A stretch of DNA of 64,000 nucleotides from Yimella lutea. Lineage in GTDB: Bacteria; Actinomycetota; Actinomycetes; Actinomycetales; Dermatophilaceae. The position numbers and the translations under genes were made by a program. Positions 62,626-64,000 of the stretch are shown here, in pieces. The DNA lies in the NCBI RefSeq assembly GCF_006715095.1, contig NZ_VFMO01000001.1, positions 868,001 through 932,000 of the forward strand, written 5' to 3'. The number at the start of each line of letters is the position of its first letter. The stretch's first letter is position 1. The notes beneath the pieces were generated by a model that had not been told where the DNA came from, did no database searches, and saw only the letters and a list, made by a program, of their open reading frames with translations.

Positions 62626-63558
62626 TCAGACGCTTGCGTTTCGCGCCGATCTCGCCGACCGTCGGGAGCGGCCTGCGCTGGCGAGCGAGTCGGCGCTGAG
62701 GACGGCGAGGGCCAGCCAGACGATCGCGAAGCCGATCCAGCGTGCGGTTGACAGCTGTTCGCCGAGGAACAGCACCGCACAGAGCAGTTGCAGCACCGGC
62801 GTGACGAACTGCAGCAGCCCGATGGTGACCAGCGGGACGCGTGACGCGGCGGCAGCGAACAGCAGCAACGGGATGGCGGTCGCGATACCGGACGACGCGA
62901 GCCACAGCGTGTGACCGGCGCCCTCGGAGCCGAACGTGGTGTCGCCGCGTGCGGCGAGCAGGAAGAGTGCGACCAGCGCGATCGGGGACAGGATGGCCGT
63001 CTCGGCCGCCAGGCTCTCGAACGCCGACAGTGATCCGCCGATGCGCTTCTTCGCCAGACCGTAGGAGGCGAAGCTGCACGCGAGCACCAGTGAGATCCAC
63101 GGGAACGTGCCGCCCTCGACGGTGAGGTACAGGCAGGCCACCGCGCCGATCGCGACGGCGATCCACTGCAACGGGCGCAGCTTCTCGCGCAGCACGACCA
63201 CGCCGAGTGCGATCGTCACCAACGGGTTGAGGAAGTAGCCGAGGGACGCTTGGCTGGTGCGTCCGGTGTTGACCGCGTAGACGTAGACCAGCCAGTTGGT
63301 CGCGATGAGCAGGCTGGCGATCGTCACCAGTGCCAATCGGCGCTTGTCGCGAATCAGCTTGCGGATGAACGCGGTTCGTCGCAACACCACGACGCCGATC
63401 GCGCAGACGACGAGCGTCCACAGGATGCGGTGGACCAGGATCTCCCAGGCGCCCGCCGGCAGCAGTCGGTGGAAGTAGAGCGGAAACGCGCCCCAGAGCA
63501 GGTAAGCCGCGAACCCGTAGACCGTGCCCTTGCTGACCTCGTCCCGTTCGTGCCTCAC
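62626..63558 (-). CDS. rarD: EamA/RarD-family transporter
   Basis: 310 residues, ten helices in two EamA repeats. RarD-like features are LLWGAFPLYFHRLLPAGAWEILVHRILWT (in pieces), NWLVYVYAVNTGRTSQASLGYFLNPL and PLVTIGLLQFVTPVLQLL. The family is a drug/metabolite transporter; RarD is often linked to chloramphenicol sensitivity, but its natural substrate is unknown. GTG 63558 was chosen because a TACCGT box (63570-63565) lies 6 nt upstream on this strand. Confidence 0.9.
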   Translation of the reverse strand: MRHERDEVSKGTVYGFAAYLLWGAFPLYFHRLLPAGAWEILVHRILWTLVVCAIGVVVLRRTAFIRKLIRDKRRLALVTIASLLIATNWLVYVYAVNTGRTSQASLGYFLNPLVTIALGVVVLREKLRPLQWIAVAIGAVACLYLTVEGGTFPWISLVLACSFASYGLAKKRIGGSLSAFESLAAETAILSPIALVALFLLAARGDTTFGSEGAGHTLWLASSGIATAIPLLLFAAAASRVPLVTIGLLQFVTPVLQLLCAVLFLGEQLSTARWIGFAIVWLALAVLSADSLASAGRSRRSARSARNASV

Positions 63559-63564
63559 CAGTGA

Positions 63565-63628
63565 ACGGTAGGGCATCGATCGGCTGCCTATCGAACCGTT
63601 TCAGCCGCTGATCACGGCGCGGCAGGAT
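63565..63628. promoter_or_regulatory. Divergent leaderless -10 boxes (rarD and enoyl-CoA hydratase)
   Basis: TACCGT (minus, 63570-63565) is 6 nt before GTG 63558; CAGGAT (plus, 63623-63628) is 7 nt before ATG 63636. Confidence 0.55.
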
Positions 63629-63635
63629 GGGCGCC

Positions 63636-64000
63636 ATGACCGTGAACCTCACCATCGACGACCACGTCGAGGTGATCGAGTGGAACCGTCCGCCGGCCAA
63701 CCATTTCGATCGCGAACTGCTGGTCTCGATCGCGGACGCGGGCGGGCGCGCGCAGGACGAGGGTGCACGGGCCGTCGTGCTGGCGTCCGTCGGCAAGCAC
63801 TTCTGCGCCGACGTCGACTTCGCCGCCGGACAGATCCGGGCCGACCCGCACGGTGCGATCTCGGCGTTGTACGAAGCGGGCAAACGGATCTTCGCGCTCG
63901 AGATTCCGGTGGTGGCGGCGGTGCAAGGTGCCGCGGTCGGCGGCGGACTCGGGCTGGCCTGCGCAGCGGATTTCCGGGTCGCGACCGCGCGACTCATGCA
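63636..64000 (+). CDS. Enoyl-CoA hydratase/isomerase family protein (3' end cut by window)
   Basis: The first 121 residues are seen. They form a crotonase domain: MTVNLTIDDHVEVIEWNRPP, AVVLASVGKHFCADVDFAAG with the first oxyanion motif, and AAVQGAAVGGGLGLACAADF with the second. The gene continues past base 64000. It may be a beta-oxidation hydratase, but catalytic Glu positions lie beyond the window and could not be checked. Confidence 0.88.
   Translation, partial: MTVNLTIDDHVEVIEWNRPPANHFDRELLVSIADAGGRAQDEGARAVVLASVGKHFCADVDFAAGQIRADPHGAISALYEAGKRIFALEIPVVAAVQGAAVGGGLGLACAADFRVATARLM

Noticed and set aside
1..64000. CRISPR array or phage defence island
   Set aside because: No regularly spaced repeats of 25-40 bp and no cas, restriction or known defence genes were seen.

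Overview
The window is a high-GC actinobacterial chromosome segment, most likely Micrococcales. The evidence is the strong G/C bias at third codon positions, frequent GTG and TTG starts, many start codons sitting 5-9 nt downstream of a TAnnnT-like -10 box (leaderless transcripts), and actinobacterial families such as DUF3027, DUF2530, DUF4229, MenJ and a bacterial XPB helicase with its Helicase_C_3-type companion. Gene order and repeat style resemble Dermacoccaceae/Intrasporangiaceae, but that placement is an impression and cannot be proven here.

The dominant theme is respiration. Positions 1-3612 carry a System II cytochrome c maturation operon (ccdA, resB, ccsB/resC, DUF4229). Menaquinone genes are spread over the window: menA and menE (3.7-5.8 kb), menC and menB (7.6-9.9 kb), menD (30-31.7 kb), divergent menF and menG (38.7-40.8 kb), menJ (41.0 kb) and a polyprenyl diphosphate synthase (58.3 kb). 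A full 14-gene nuoA-N operon (complex I) lies between menJ and the polyprenyl synthase. A Rex-like operator stands in front of menJ-nuo, so quinone reduction and complex I may be controlled together by the NADH/NAD+ ratio. nuoH has a one-base frameshift that is either a sequence error or a recent lesion.

Other genes include an ABC-2 exporter (10-12.2 kb), a cold-shock-domain protein with DUF3027, zwf, a two-component system, an NCS2 purine permease, XPB (20-21.7 kb) with its usual partner 5.4 kb away (27.1-29 kb), HMG-CoA lyase, an M13 metallopeptidase, galM, a DUF4097 protein with a ribbon-helix-helix partner, and a TetR / PLP-enzyme / sugar-lactone-oxidase cassette (59.4-62.5 kb) behind a perfect palindromic operator.

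From 34.2 to about 38.0 kb lies a decayed mobile region: a SARP/BTAD-type regulator relic, a relaxase relic with an identifiable frameshift and nonsense codon, an ORF cut by an intact ISL3-family insertion sequence, and a GNAT gene that reads into foreign sequence. Elsewhere three gene relics were found (YjbR/MmcQ-like, AAA kinase-like, AraC-like); two of them keep their original C terminus after an internal deletion. Convergent gene pairs are separated by hairpin terminators, and at least two recurring sequence families of such hairpins can be recognised.
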